DNA of 64,000 nucleotides from Ectobius pallidus (GCA_964059195.1 CAXKWD010000006.1:16764129-16828128), one strand, 5' to 3'. Numbered from the stretch's first letter, positions 44,468 to 56,866 are shown. Numbers and translations are program-made. The notes: a model not told the origin generated them from the letters alone.

Positions 44468-44790
44468 AGTGCAGTGTTCCCTATTACAGGCCATGGAGGC
44501 CCAGAGGGTTCCAGGAGGTTGAGGCTCCCAGATTTTTAGACATCGGCACATGAAGGTGGTAAGGTTGTCAGCCTTACGCACCGGCCGCCTTTGTCACCGG
44601 ATTGCTCCTGGTACTCATTTCTGTTAGAGGCTGAGTCGACCCCAGGGCCATAGTGCCACCAGAAGGATTAGACCAATTGGAAAAATCCAACGGCCTCATC
44701 GTGGATCGAACCCGCGACCTTCCGGGTTGTAGTTCAGCGCCTCAACCACTACGCTATGGCGTACCCCATATATATATATATATATATATT
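44436..44790. repeat. (TA)n run carrying a SINE
   Basis: (TA)n lies on both sides of the SINE (44436-44461 and 44768-44790), consistent with insertion into, and duplication of, an AT target. Confidence 0.8.
44479..44766 (-). mobile_element. Full-length tRNA-derived SINE
   Basis: On the minus strand the head reads TAGCGTAGTGGTTGAGGCGC (A box, 44757-44738), with GGTCGCGGGTTCGATCC (B box, 44719-44703). The body then shares blocks with the headless copy at 17831-18040 (GGTTCCAGGAGGTTGAGGCTC on plus). The two boxes are the internal RNA polymerase III promoter. Confidence 0.82.
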
Positions 44791-44794
44791 CGGG

Positions 44795-45165
44795 ATGAGG
44801 TTTTAAAGAAAATAGAGAAGATTCGGCGGACGGACAGAAGAACGCTTTAAGAAATTTTAAGACGAGTGCATAAGAATTTATGTATTTCGGAAGTCGTAAG
44901 GAACAGAATTGATAACGGTTAGAAAACATAATGCGAAGAAGAGGACTTCCGCTGGATGTCATTGAACGAAAAAAGGTAACTTGCTAGAGAAAGAAACTGA
45001 GCTACTGGATGACATCAAGAAGAAAATAAGGTGTGGTAAGTTAAAGGATGCAGCAATTGAATTGGAGAATGAAATTACACCATCGGCAAAGAGCTACAAA
45101 CCTGTCGTGAGGCAGAAATACATTATATATATACAATTTATAATATATATATATATATATATGTA
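44795..45165 (+). pseudogene. LINE-associated coding remnants
   Basis: DEVLKKIEKIRRTDRRTL (44795-44850) resembles the LINE block following R-x-W-x-E-x-V-L-x-x-V. The 44981-45166 frame (ETELLDDIKKKIRCGKLKDA) has no clear assignment. It ends in a (TA)n run (45121-45161). Confidence 0.4.
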
Positions 45166-45725
45166 GGCTACACAATATCTAGGCAGCAAAATAACATCTG
45201 ATGGAAGAAGTAAACAAGAAATTATAAGTAGAATATACCAAGCAAACTTGCCTTCAGAAAGACAAATAAATTATTTACATCCATTAATATTTGTTTAGAA
45301 ATAAGAAAGAATTTTATGAAAACATATGTATGGAGCATAATGTTGTATGGATGTGGTCAAACCTGAGATCAGAAAGAAGAAGAATAGAAGCATTTGAAAC
45401 ATGGTGCTACAGAAAAATGCTGAAAATTAGCTGGATCGATCAAATTACCAATGAAGAAGTTTATGAGAGAGCAAAAGCAGAGAAAGAAATTTGGACCAAA
45501 TAAGAAAAAGAAGAATAAAACTCATAGGTCGTTTACTAAGGCACCAAAGTCTTTTAAAAATCATTATCTAAGGCACAATTGAAGGCAAGAATAGCAAAGG
45601 AAGACAGTACATGGAACAAATTACGGATGATATGAACTGTAAAACAAAGGCCTACTAAGAATTAAAAAGGAAGGCAGAAAGAAGATCAGATTGGAGAGTC
45701 GCTGCAAACCAATCCAAGGATTGAA
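45166..45725 (+). pseudogene. LINE reverse-transcriptase C-terminus (RTE-like)
   Basis: Pieces in shifting frames: YLGSKITSDGRSKQEIISRI; a KTYVWSIMLYGC-like stretch; then IEAFETWCYRKMLKISWIDQ and ITNEEVYERAKAEKEIW (45291-45503); then a block with LIGR...KIII...EGKNSKGRQYMEQI. This is the usual order of LINE proteins of the RTE group after the catalytic domain. Dead, with frameshifts. Confidence 0.8.
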
Positions 45726-46945
45726 GACTAAAGAAGGAGATATACACACTTTACAAATTATATATAATATATTCTAAAGAAAAACGTTTGTCCTAGGTAG
45801 GAATCGAACACCATGTCTATCAAGCTAAGGAAGGAGATTTAACATAAAAACGTAGAAGAATATATTATTATTTCTGTATTTAGAGGTGGAAAATTGTGTC
45901 GCTGCATACGCTTATGATGGGTACCTAAGCTATAAGTTCCAAATATACATAATCTCATGTGGAGTTAGTTCATTCGCTGACAAATTTGTATCACGTGTAA
46001 CAATTCACTAGGTAGGAAATTAAAGTATGCAACGCTAGAGCCCGACTATAAATGAGAAAACCAGAAGTCTTCGGGTAACAATGTAGATTTTTAACAATCA
46101 ATTTAAAGTTGACGAACTGAGTTTGTAAGCAGCATAAAGCACAAGTACAACAATATTTGAAGATCATAAGTTACTCTTCAGGATTAAAAATGAACAGAAT
46201 ATCAAAGGGACATATATAACATGTATACAATGTGAATCTGTCAAGGATACTTGAAATAAATCCTAAAATATCATTAACTAAATATTTAAGTCACACAGAT
46301 CAAAATCCAAATGGAGAGAATCGAATGTTAATACCAAATCCCAATAATTGATGTAAGATATTTGTTCGGCATTGATTTTGTTCAATGAGCATTTCTGAAT
46401 CACTATTTCACACTGATTACAAAAATGAAATCCGTTTTCGCGTATCGCGTCATAATTTTTCATAATTTAAAGTTTTATGTTTTCAGTATTTTTCGTATAG
46501 CAATATTCCATTGTACTTGTGGTTTGTTAAAAAAAATATTAGAAAGGCACGACAGGTTATAATTAAACTTTATTACTTCAAATGTGAAAGAATATATTTT
46601 CTTATGTATATATTTAACATTTATTAAAATCTATTAACTATATCCGTTCTCTGGGGAGATAAAAAAAAACCTTAGTGTATTGCGAAACATCCCTGCAGTT
46701 CTAAAATTGTATAATATAAACTATAATTCCCAAGAGTAGAGGTTGTTCATAGATTCTTCTCAGATAAGTCTTAAAGGTCATAATGGAAACATCAGTCTTT
46801 CCATACATATTTGTATTTATTTTCTTACACTGCAAATGGGTCTCAACCCGGTGGCAGTGGTGCAATAAATACCAGGCATACATATATACAAAAATGACAC
46901 GCTATACATACACTTACATATTAAATATCGCAACAGCTATCCACA
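45726..46945. other. No recognisable feature
   Basis: AT-rich with short unassigned frames. Confidence 0.35.
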
Positions 46946-46950
46946 TACCT

Positions 46951-46957
46951 GATAATT

Positions 46958-46996
<39 letters not shown>

Positions 46997-47175
46997 CCAT
47001 TTAAAACTATAACATAAAAAAATTGCATACTGAGAATATTTTAGAAAAAATTATACATTATCATATACCCTATTCAATATATTTTTAAAAATTTTGGCGT
47101 TAGCAGGAAACGTTTCGAAGATTTCTGCAGGTAAATCATTCCAATCCTGAATCCCTCTATTTGGCGCACTCTTTT
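46951..47175 (-). pseudogene. LINE 3' end (C-terminal tail)
   Basis: The minus strand reads RGIQDWNDLPAEIFETFPAN then AKIFKNILNRVYDNV-stop. This is the ending common to many LINE ORF2 proteins (R-x-x-x-x-W-N-x-LP-x-E-x...F-K-x-x-L). It is followed 3' by a (TA)n run (46962-46994) that may be its tail. Only ~75 codons remain. Confidence 0.75.
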
Positions 47176-47184
47176 TGCTTTAAA

Positions 47185-47322
47185 TGAGACAATGAGACAA
47201 AAAACTGCAGTACGAAAACCAATTATGGCCTCTCTGTGGAGATTTCAAGCTTATTGGACTATTACTTGGTTTCCTTGTTTCTTATGTGAATGGGATAGCA
47301 GAGCTAGGTCATAACTGTGGCC
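47185..47322 (+). pseudogene. Fragment of the CACTA-element orphan transposase gene
   Basis: KKLQYENQLWPLCGDFKLIG then LLLG, and after a frameshift/deletion PCFLCEWDSRARS. These correspond to the KVQYDKYNWSICGDFKMIGI and CCFLCEWDSRDKS blocks of the ORF at 56867-57709. It abuts a LINE end at 47175. Sequence 5' and 3' of this ~140 bp is unrelated. Confidence 0.85.
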
Positions 47323-47329
47323 ACACCTG

Positions 47330-50300
47330 GTGAAAAAAATATATAAAAAGTGAGCCTCTTATTGATTGCTCAAACGTTTTGTGTCTTGACGTGTTATGAG
47401 TGTAACAATGTGTTGAACAGTTCCTAACGAGAAAACAAAGGATTATAGGACCTGTGTTCATATGAACTTTTTTCCTTCTTCTGGTGTAAGGAACCCATGG
47501 CCGAAGATTGTACGAGTATTTTTGAAACGCACCGTATAACAGGTTTTGTTGACGAATTAGGTTTAATTTGGGCTCTTCTGCCCAGAGGATTCGATTATTA
47601 ACGAGTTTTCGGCATTTAGGTTTCCCGCTGTTATTGATGAATCAGAATTTCCAATGTTTATTCACGAGATAAGGTTTCAGGAAGTTGGGTTGATTATTAA
47701 TACGATTTCGGCAGTTAGCTTCACGGTGATGTTGATGTATCACGGTTCATTATTAACAAAATATTGACAGTTTCTCCGAGATTTCTTAAGGTTTCAGTCG
47801 GGTAATGAGTAAGCTAATTCATACTCCATAATATTCATTAAAGACAACGGGAGCGTTGACATAACGCAAACGATTTGTTTACGGCTTTCATGCAGCCCAC
47901 GTTTGTACAATACCTTAGTATCGAGGCGATTGACTTACCACTTGTCACTCTGCCCTCTATCGAGAAATAAGCGTAAAAAAATTCAAATTGGTTTCAGCCT
48001 CCACCCGGAGGCCCTACGCTTCACCACTGGGAGCGATATGAAATAGGATTAAGTTTGTACAATAAGATATTAATGCATGGGTGCGCATCTGTGGCACATC
48101 GTGTCACTGTGCGGTAGGGGAATTTCTCCCACTACAGTCGCCCTTGACGTCAGCATAAAGCAGTTTCGACGTGACACTGAACATGAAGAACAGGTTTCTT
48201 ACGTCACAGCAAGGGATGGGGACTAAAACGTTTCCCCTCAGTTGCTCACCTATGTATTAATGTTTCGTATGAAGGTATTTTGTGATCAGCAGTGTGAATG
48301 CTATAAATCTTTAATAAATAACGCAACAACATTTCTTTGAACTCAGTTCTCTAGATCTCTAGAGCTGTAGTAAGGGTGTTTCCTGTTGGCTGCACGTCAA
48401 AGTTTGTCTTAAAGGAATCTATATCGACTGCTTAATGTACTCGCATGGCGTAACGAACAGAGTTACTCTCCTAGTCTCCTTTATATTCCACTACTCGGGT
48501 GTAGAGTTCCTCATCGATTGAATCTTGCAGACTGCAGACTTGTTTCATTTTTCCGAATGACACTTTCTCCACCCCGTGCCGGAAAAGAAGATTACACACA
48601 ATCCAAACAATTATTTACTAAATTAAAAATAATACCTGCAATATACATATAAACCGTTATACAATACTCGTAACAAAGGGGGGAAAATCCCTTTAGGCAG
48701 GCCTATAGGCTGAGGTAAATTTCGAAGTGCTTTTGGTTTAATTTATTGTCACTGCGCAGCACTCTTCTTCTTTAGCCTTGGCACGACAAACCCGCATTAA
48801 TAACTGCAAGAAAGAGGAAAGGGCACTTTTTAAACATTCAAATCTCGCCTTATATGAGAACTATCGAGACACTAGTTTTTTTTTTTGTAGAGTACTCATC
48901 AAGAGCTTTTCAACGACACCCCACAAGACATTCTTTCAAAAATTTCGAATTTCCATCCCCCACCCCATCCCACTCGTACCCCTAAAACCCCCGAATCGTT
49001 GGTATCACTGTGAACTCCATAGGGATTACTCTAATTTATTCAAACAAAGTTTTCCTCCATACTTCATAGGAGCTGAGATATAAATTTTTCAAAATTTCAA
49101 CCCTCCCCCGACCCCCTTGGGCCAATTTTGCTGATTAACGAACTTTTCCGAACTATTGGGTCTAGAAATAGCATAATAAAATTTGGTTCAAATATCTTCA
49201 AAATTACGGCAGCTAGCGTGTAATTTTTTGTGTATATATATACAAAAAATTGGAACGTGCAGTGGTTTCTTACTTAGGGAGGCATGAAACGTAAAAATAT
49301 GGAATAATTTTTCCAAAATCATGACATGGTATCGATTGCAGTAGGTAGATTTTTCTTCGAAAACTACCTAAAATAAATCGGTTAAACTGTTCAGGAAACG
49401 AAAACAGCAGGATAGTGAAATGTTTTGTGTATGCTGTCTAAAACTAGATATTTTAATATTAATAGAACTATAATTTAATTAACCAGTAGGCCTACTATTA
49501 TCTGTTAAATTTTCAGACGTAGAATGTACTATAACTCCACTTTTGAATCAGTATTGACATTGATGTACCGAGTGAAGAGTGGCCCTCCCTTAATTCCACC
49601 GTTCAGCATATTATTTGCTTGTAAATTTGTGAGTTTAACGCCGTCACAACCAAATGCAGTAAAATTCCTGGATTTCAATAAAATACACGTATGTGTAAGT
49701 TTTTAATCCGTTTCAAGATGGTGGCCATTTTACTGCTTCCGTTTCATTTAATGTTGAGCTTATTCCAACACTTCGCTCATGTCATGGAATTTCTAAATCA
49801 CTATTTACAGTTTTAATCTGTTGGGTCATAAGAATATTGGCTAAAATTTAGAATGTTCACAGTTATCTGGTAGAAGCTACACAACTGGTTACTTCTCACA
49901 CTGCACACAACAACTTTGCAATGACTAAATACTATTTTTAACTTGATTTCAGATAGTACGTAGGCGTAGTAACCTTGCATGTATTGGTTATGTTATTATC
50001 ATTAATGCGCTTTATTTTATTTAACTACAATTGTGTAAACATGTATAATCTATCTACTTGTCTCTAATTACATATATGTTCGTATAATTGTAGGAGCCAA
50101 TTAAGAACATGTTACTAAATAACTTGATTAGATTTATAAATACCTTAGAAACTCTTTCACAGATATAAAGCTGCACTAAGAAACTTAAAGCTCTCCCACC
50201 ATTGGTTATAATGTATCGAGGTTTATTGGAATTCCAACCGCATGAGGAGGTTGAAGCTACTGCTCGTTCTGGGAAGAAATGAGCAAAATTGGACAACTTG

Positions 50301-51336
50301 ACTTGTAAAACATTTCAAATGGATTTTTACTAGAATTTGTGAAGTTTCTAACATTGGGTGTTGTATATGTTTTAAAATTCCATAGATATGTGTTCGTTTA
50401 ACATAGTATAAGTTATAACGTTATTATAAACAAAAGCGGTGACTTTTATTGTGAAAGTGTGGTCACGTAGCCTAATTAATGTAAAGCACGTATAATATTC
50501 CTCCCGTGTATTGTCAGCGTTTAACAAACAAGAACCGTATTTGCAATAATTTCATAGCCTGTCACTGTTATGTTTTGGACAGTAGCATTTGTCGGGTTTG
50601 ACAAGCCGTAAGCTGTACGTGTATCGGCCATTTCTCATCCCTGACAACCAATGCGGGGTCAGGTCACCAGAACAAGAAACCGTTTCCTTCTTCGTCTTGG
50701 AAACGTGACGTGTAAGAATAGTATAAGTACATGTTTCTTAAGTTCGACCAATTTAGGGGGTAAATGGGTTAAAAAGGGGGAAAAGAAAGAAAGTTCATGA
50801 CGTATATCTTCACTCTATACAAAATGTGGCAAGTAAGAACTTGAAGTGGTAAACACTTTTCCTGGGTAGCCTACGCATTGGTCAAAATTTGGTATTAAAA
50901 TGGATTTACTAAAAACTATAGAATTGTACTTAATACATATTTGCACTAAGCCATCGATATACTGTATGTTTCGTAAGTGTATAATTATTGAGAATTGAGG
51001 AAATGTTTGACATCGTGACCAGGTGGCGATAATATTTTACATGACGAATTTCTCCAATGCACTTAAGGCATAGGCCTATGTATTGTACACACATTTTTCC
51101 GGAGATGTCGATTTGTCTGATTGTGTCTCCCTTACAATAGGTACATGCTATCTGTTTAGTTCAGTTTTGTGATTTTCATCGTTCGTTCCTATTAGTGTTA
51201 GCTCAATAGTCTAAATAAATGTAACCCGAGATCGGGGTAAGAGGGAGTTCCCCGTGAATTTATCCATAAAATCCATACCTTTGGTTGCATTAACCGTCTT
51301 AATATAAATGTTACATACGTGAAAACAATTACCGTA
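47330..51336. other. 4 kb with no recognisable gene
   Basis: A weak two-unit repeat (47594-47770, sharing GATTATTAA-CGA-TTTCGGCA-TTAG) and pyrimidine-rich 48930-49120 are the only irregularities. Short frames (48778-49083, 49524-49706, 50054-50296) lack domains. TAGGCCTA occurs at 49487 and 51071. Confidence 0.4.
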
Positions 51337-51690
51337 GATATATAAGCATTCATGAACCACAGATTAGTGTCTCTGTTGGACACTAAATGAGAATATTAAA
51401 GGACAAAAATTACTCCGGCACTGGGACTTGAACACAGGACTTTTGGCTTTTCGCGCCAATGCTCTACCAACTGAGCTAAGCCGGAGCTCAATTCACAGCG
51501 CCAGATGGAATGTCTCTCCTATGACAAATTGCCCTAATGGTCTACCTCACAGACAGACAAGTTATGTCATATGCAGTACTGTAAGGCATACTAAGTAGTG
51601 AGTAACTGTGGTTCATGAATGCTTATATATCAATCTTGAATGTTAACTGTACAATAACAGTGGGAGCACGGTCACAAAAATCACTATAAT
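51337..51690 (-). repeat. tRNA-like dispersed repeat, copy 2, with inverted ends
   Basis: GATATATAAGCATTCATGAACCACAG at 51337-51362 recurs inverted at 51608-51634. Between them lies a tRNA-like cloverleaf on the minus strand (51414-51485). Blocks match copy 1, but its TTTTTGTGACC segment is inverted here (51660-51690), so this copy has suffered an internal inversion. Confidence 0.8.
51414..51485 (-). tRNA. tRNA-like cloverleaf (probably a repeat, not a working tRNA)
   Basis: The minus strand folds as follows. Acceptor TCCGGCT/TGCCGGA pairs 6 of 7. D arm is GCTC-AGTTGGTA-GAGC. Anticodon arm is TTGGC-GCGAAAA-GCCAA, with GAA in the anticodon position (Phe) but C instead of the usual U at position 33. 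T arm is CTGTG-TTCAAGT-CCCAG (4 of 5). Related modules at 31813-31887 and 52870-52955 mean it is part of a dispersed repeat, so a functional tRNA is doubtful. Confidence 0.45.
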
Positions 51691-51772
51691 CAAAAATAAA
51701 ATACCTATATGGTATTTCTTGGCGAAGGACAGCAATCCTTGAGGTTATTCCCTCTTGGATGTTTACCTAAAA

Positions 51773-52562
51773 TCTCTATTATATATAAAAGGCCTTGTCC
51801 TGACTGACGGACTGACTTAATGACAGAGAATCAACGCAGAGCCTGAACTATAATAGGTAGGGCCTTGGAATTTTGACAGTATCTTCGTTTTATAATGTAA
51901 GTGCTCATTAGGAAAGGATTTTGCAAAATTTTGACTTTAAATGCCAAAAATTAAATGTTTTTGAGAATACTTAATCCCTTCTTACACAGAATTATCAAAT
52001 CCAAATTACAGTTGACATGACAACATATTGTTGCCAGTGGTCTCAGATGGGTTTGGAAATAAATGACATGTGAATTTAACAAATTAGAGAAGCTATGAAT
52101 ATAATTCATGTTATAAATAAATATTAAAGAATGAAGTCCACGAAAATAATGCAGTCACATAACTTTCTCTACCCTGGACATAGAGAAAACAATACGAGGT
52201 ATGATAATGTGTATATTCTAATATCGCAGGTTTTTGGAGAGAGAAGTATGAAAGTTATATTGCATTTTTGTTTAATTTCATCCCCAACATGAGAGTGAGA
52301 AATAAAATATTCCGCAAAGACAATACAATTTTATGTTAACGGAATTACTGTTTCTTCTTTTTTAAACCCCTACCAGGCTTGCTGTGTACAAGCGATGGGG
52401 TGCAAACTTCTACATCCTCTATGAGCCATAAAAAGCTATATCAAGCGTTTTCTGAGGGATATATGATTGATTACCTATAATTTAAAAATCGAATGTCCTT
52501 CATAAGATAATTTCCAATTACAAAATAAAAAAACCCGTGCAACGCCGGGCCTTTTAAGCTAG
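51773..52562 (+). mobile_element. Helitron-like element, family 2, copy B
   Basis: It starts TCTCTATTATATATAAAAGG after an A and ends ACCCGTGCAACGCCGGGCC then TTTTAAGCTAG before a T. It is the reverse-complement orientation of copies A and C, sharing ACTTTCTCTACCCTGGACAT, AGTATGAAAGTTATATTGC and GCCATAAAAAGCTATATCAA. The GC hairpin just inside the end is partly preserved. 790 bp, non-coding. Confidence 0.82.
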
Positions 52563-52864
52563 TGTTACATAAAGAAGAGAGACTTGTTTGTTTCATTTTG
52601 ATAATTTTTGTGTTTTTAAGATTTTTTCATTCAATTCGTATGGCCGTAATCGCCAGTTTGATCCAAAATTAAAACATAACGAAAACTGTTATTAATGCCG
52701 CTTGCAACGTGACTTGCTGTAACATAGCTTACCTTCCTGGGCTATTACAATCGACAGCCTCGCTTACATTGAAAAAGCTGATGTATTTTATTCATTTTTG
52801 TAATTTAATTAGTCATTATACGCATAACTCTGTAAGTATTCCCTAAATAATATTATGATAATAT

Positions 52865-52985
52865 TATAGGAGAGAAATCCTCTGACACTGGGATTCGAAC
52901 CCAGGATTTAGGATTTGGCTATTCGTGCCAATGTACTACCAACTGAGCTAAGCCAGAGTTCACTTCACAGCGCCAGATATTATAC
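52865..52985 (-). repeat. tRNA-like dispersed repeat, copy 3 (partial)
   Basis: On the minus strand: TTAGCTCAGTTGGTAGTACA D-arm, TTGGC-ACGAATA-GCCAA anticodon arm (again GAA), CTGGG-TTCGAAT-CCCAG T arm with a perfect stem. Flanks match the other copies (CACAGCGCCAGAT on plus). Confidence 0.7.
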
Positions 52986-53570
52986 TGATTATATTTTAAA
53001 TACAGGATGCTTACTGTGCAGTTTGAATTACTGCTTTTCAGGCTGAAGACGATATTAATATTAGTTGGAGTAAGAACAACAGACCTCTTAATGAACGACA
53101 ATACGATTCTGGTACGTCACATGCAATGAGTGTACTATAATATGGTCGAAAAAAGTAATGTTTTTAACATAGTTCGATTATGAATTCAAAACCTTTCCAA
53201 TGCAATGGAACCTGCCATCTGAAAATTTTGCCTTCTGTAGGTGTATGCATTCGTTATGACAGAGACCGGAAGAATTTCATTAAACTCCAAGATGTGACCG
53301 TGTCAAAGACAATGGAACAGGCAAGGGAGAAATCGGTTTGAAATGAGTTATGGATTCCTGGGGACGAGCTTTATGAATCCCTGATGTCACTCGTATAACA
53401 GAATTGCATTTCTTCCTTACCGTACTGGAAGTTAAAAAAGACGGATCTCTTTGAGCATCAAGGATGAATAGCTACTTTAAACTTAAGTATATCAGAAAGT
53501 TGTATGCGTTGTTGTGTAAGATTATTTCTAATGAGCATTCTGTGAATATTCCGTTATATTTATATTCTGA

Positions 53571-54438
53571 CTAGCTTAAAAGACCCGGCGTCGCCCGGGT
53601 TTTGTATTTTGTAATTGGAAATTAACTTATGAAGGATTTTAAATTTTAAATTCTAGGTCCTTATATAGGCATTTATAATTTGAAATAGGAAGAACGACTT
53701 ATTACACTCAAACTATTCCCTCAGAAAACGCTTGATATAGTTTTTTATGGCTCATAGAGGATCTAGAATGTTGCATCCCATCGCTTGTACAGTGCACAGC
53801 AAGCCTGGTAGAGGTTTAAATAAGAAGAAACAGAAATTCCTGTAACATAAAATTGTAATATCGAGGCGGGAAATTTCCCACTCTTGTGTTACCATAAAAC
53901 CGTTTTGGGGATGAAATTAAACAGAAAGCATTATCACTTTCATACTTTTCTCTCCAAAAACCTGCGATATAATATAATAATATACCCATTTCCATACCTC
54001 GTTTTGTTTTCTCTATGTCCAGGGTAGAGAAAGTTACGTGATTCCATTATTTTAGTGGATTTCATTCTGTAATATTTATTTATAACATGAATTATTTTGA
54101 TAACTTCTCTTATTTGTCAAAAGTGCATCTCATTTGTTTTTTCCAAGCCCATCATATACCATTTGGCAACAATATATTCTGTGATTTGGAATTGATAATT
54201 CTATGTAAAAAGGGATTAAGTATTTTAAAAAACATTTAATTTTTGGCATTTAGAATCAGAATTTTTCAAAATCCTTTCTTAGTGAGCACCTACATTATGA
54301 AACGAAGGTACTGTCAAAATTCCAAGTCTCTACCTGTTATAGTTTAGGCTGTACGTTGATTCCTTTCATGCAGTCAATCAGTCAGTCAGTCATTCATTCA
54401 GTCAGTCAGGACAAAGCCTTTTATATATATAGAGAAGA
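53571..54438 (-). mobile_element. Helitron-like element, family 2, copy C
   Basis: The minus-strand 3' end ...CCCGGGCGACGCCGGG then TCTTTTAAGCTAG (53571) follows A at 53570. It runs to TCTCTATATATATAAAAGGC near 54435. It is nearly colinear with copies A and B, and is preceded at its 5' end by imperfect AGTC/TCAG repeats (54370-54410). The 5' boundary is blurred by GAAGA repeats. Confidence 0.8.
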
Positions 54439-54584
54439 GAAGATATGAGTTGTATTTACATAAGTTCATCTACCTTCCTCACTTCACATTTTGACTTACA
54501 TTAAGAGGTCGTATTGCAGAGAGTGGGTATTCAGTTATCTCAACCCAGAATGCTTTCCTGAATATTATTGTTTTGATATGTCAA

Positions 54585-55480
54585 TTCCACTCGTACTCCG
54601 CGTGTTTGATATTGACTAATAACGTTTAGCAATTTCTCGGATATAGACCAATCACGATCGTATTACTATGATCAGTATTATTAAATCGCTGATATTGGAA
54701 GGGTATTATTTTGACGGAATGAAAGTCGAAGGTTGACAAATTAATTACAACTGTGTTTCGCAACGATTACGATATATCTCGTCGTCAGAAGTCACTGCAT
54801 GAGCACGAACCCAGAACAATAACAAATAATTACAGAAAATTTAATGGGGAAACTTATTGCAAACGCACAAAGAAAATCATTTTAGATAGAAATGTCACTG
54901 CTAATTTAAAACTATGTCATGCAAGACAACGTAAATATTGAGCATTTAATGTGGGTTCACGAAGATTACTACATCCACAGGACGTGTATCACAATTCAAT
55001 TATTATTCATTTAAATTTACCAATGCCTCGAATATCGACCAATCACAAAGCTTGTCTTATGATATAAAAATGTAATTTTATCTGCCAAAATGTCAACTCG
55101 TACGTGGAGGATAAAAAAACATTATTTTATACAACACAACTTGTGCATGCATTGAAAGTTCAGCTTCAATTCGGTGCAAGTCAGTCAGTGTGTTTATTAC
55201 TATTTAGCTTATCTTCATTAGGTTAACTAGTTGGTAGTTGGTTAGTATCTGTAATACATTCCATAATCGTTTGTTCATTCTTTTAGCTTTCCGTGATCTC
55301 ACAGCTGGTACAGTGATGTTTCTATTTGAAACGTCTTATAAGAACGTAATAAATTATTAAGTTTTCAGCTTGGAATTCACTCTTAAAATGATATGTAGGC
55401 TAATCTCATACGAGTTCAAACTCAAGAATATATCGATATTCGAAATATCTCGTGGGATTGCCTCTCGATAGCTTTCGTGT
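54585..55480. repeat. Repeat shared with 38630-39256
   Basis: Same ordered blocks as at 38.6 kb. It again lies directly beyond a Helitron-family-2 copy in the same orientation, suggesting both belong to a larger parental element. A 62-codon frame inside (54753-54941) is absent from the other copy. Confidence 0.6.
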
Positions 55481-56215
55481 TTGCATTTCTTTCCTTTTTA
55501 TTGGTACCCAAGTATTTGTATGTCTATAAATGCTGTGCTGTTCGAGTTAACATAGGTTTTTGATGCAATTGATCATATTTGAATATATTGTGTTTTATCA
55601 CTGGCATGGCTTAGATGGAGATGCAAAGGAGTGTTAAGCAAGAGCTGAAACCTAGAGAAAGATAGAAGATAATGCTGAAAAAGAGACGCAGATAAGCATA
55701 GAAATGGGAAGCTAACAGAGCGACAGATAGAGGAAAACACTGGGGCGGAAAACTAGTTTTCTGGCTTTCTGTATTGACTCGAGTTACTCAAAGTGCTCTC
55801 AGAGAGTGGAGGTGCTCAGTGCAATCACTAATATTCATGCTTTAACATTTCATTGAAATCCGTTTCAATAAATATATACAAATCCATACCTCATACAATA
55901 GTTTAATATCCTCATTATTCTTGGAGCCAAACAGATGTTTTAATGAGTGTGTTTTTATGGAATGAGCAGAATTTAATCAATATTGAATTTAATTTGTACG
56001 ACGCACTGGGAACCAAAACACCAGCGTTTCAATCCCCCTGTTCTCAATATTTATATTATTTGTCCAGACAATGCTACTTATGCTATCACACTACTTATTC
56101 TGCCGTCACTATAGAGATGACGCTGTATTGCACCCATATGCTTCACCTGCATGGGAATACATCCTAGACACCTCATTACCACAACACCAGGCTGGATACT
56201 GCACTACATATACTA
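55481..56215. other. No recognisable feature
   Basis: Frames at 55943-56167 and 56071-56298 lack motifs; the latter runs into the TTA repeat. Confidence 0.35.
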
Positions 56216-56257
<42 letters not shown>

Positions 56258-56866
56258 TATTTATTTATACTGGCGAAGTTAAGGCCATAAGGCCATAATT
56301 ATAAATTAAAACTAAACATGCTACAGACAATAAAATTACAAGGATTTAATTACAAGTTTCATAAACTAAACTAAAATAAAATTAATGACTAATACAATGG
56401 ATATTGAATTTATTTCTAAATTATGATACATTTCGACAGTCTCTGATGTGACAAGGCAACGAATTACAAAAGCGAGGAATTGATACACTAAAAGATGAAG
56501 AATAGAATGATGTTGTATGCCGGAGAATAAGTAGTAGATTTTGGTTATGCGTTCGTGAGGTCGAAAGGAGATTAAAACGAGAGTGTAAATAATAAGAAGA
56601 GGAAGATAACACTGGACAACAGCCAAAAAAATTTTTGCATGAAATTGGGCGTTTATTATGTGGATTTTAGTGCTGAATTCAATTATGCAAACAGTTTTTC
56701 TCTGGCACTCTCAGTTTCAAAAAGAAAGCCTGTTTTCTGAATTAGCACTGGCTGTAAATGCTTAAATTTCTGTTAAAGTGATTGACATAGTAAACAAGAC
56801 CTAATAGCGATTATAACATTTATTTATTATTATTTTACTGCTTTAGTTAGTAAGGACCGTGGTGTT

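Noticed and set aside
51414..51485. Functional tRNA-Phe(GAA) gene
   Set aside because: Position 33 is C rather than U, the acceptor has a mismatch, and related modules are dispersed repeats. It is kept only as a tRNA-like structure.
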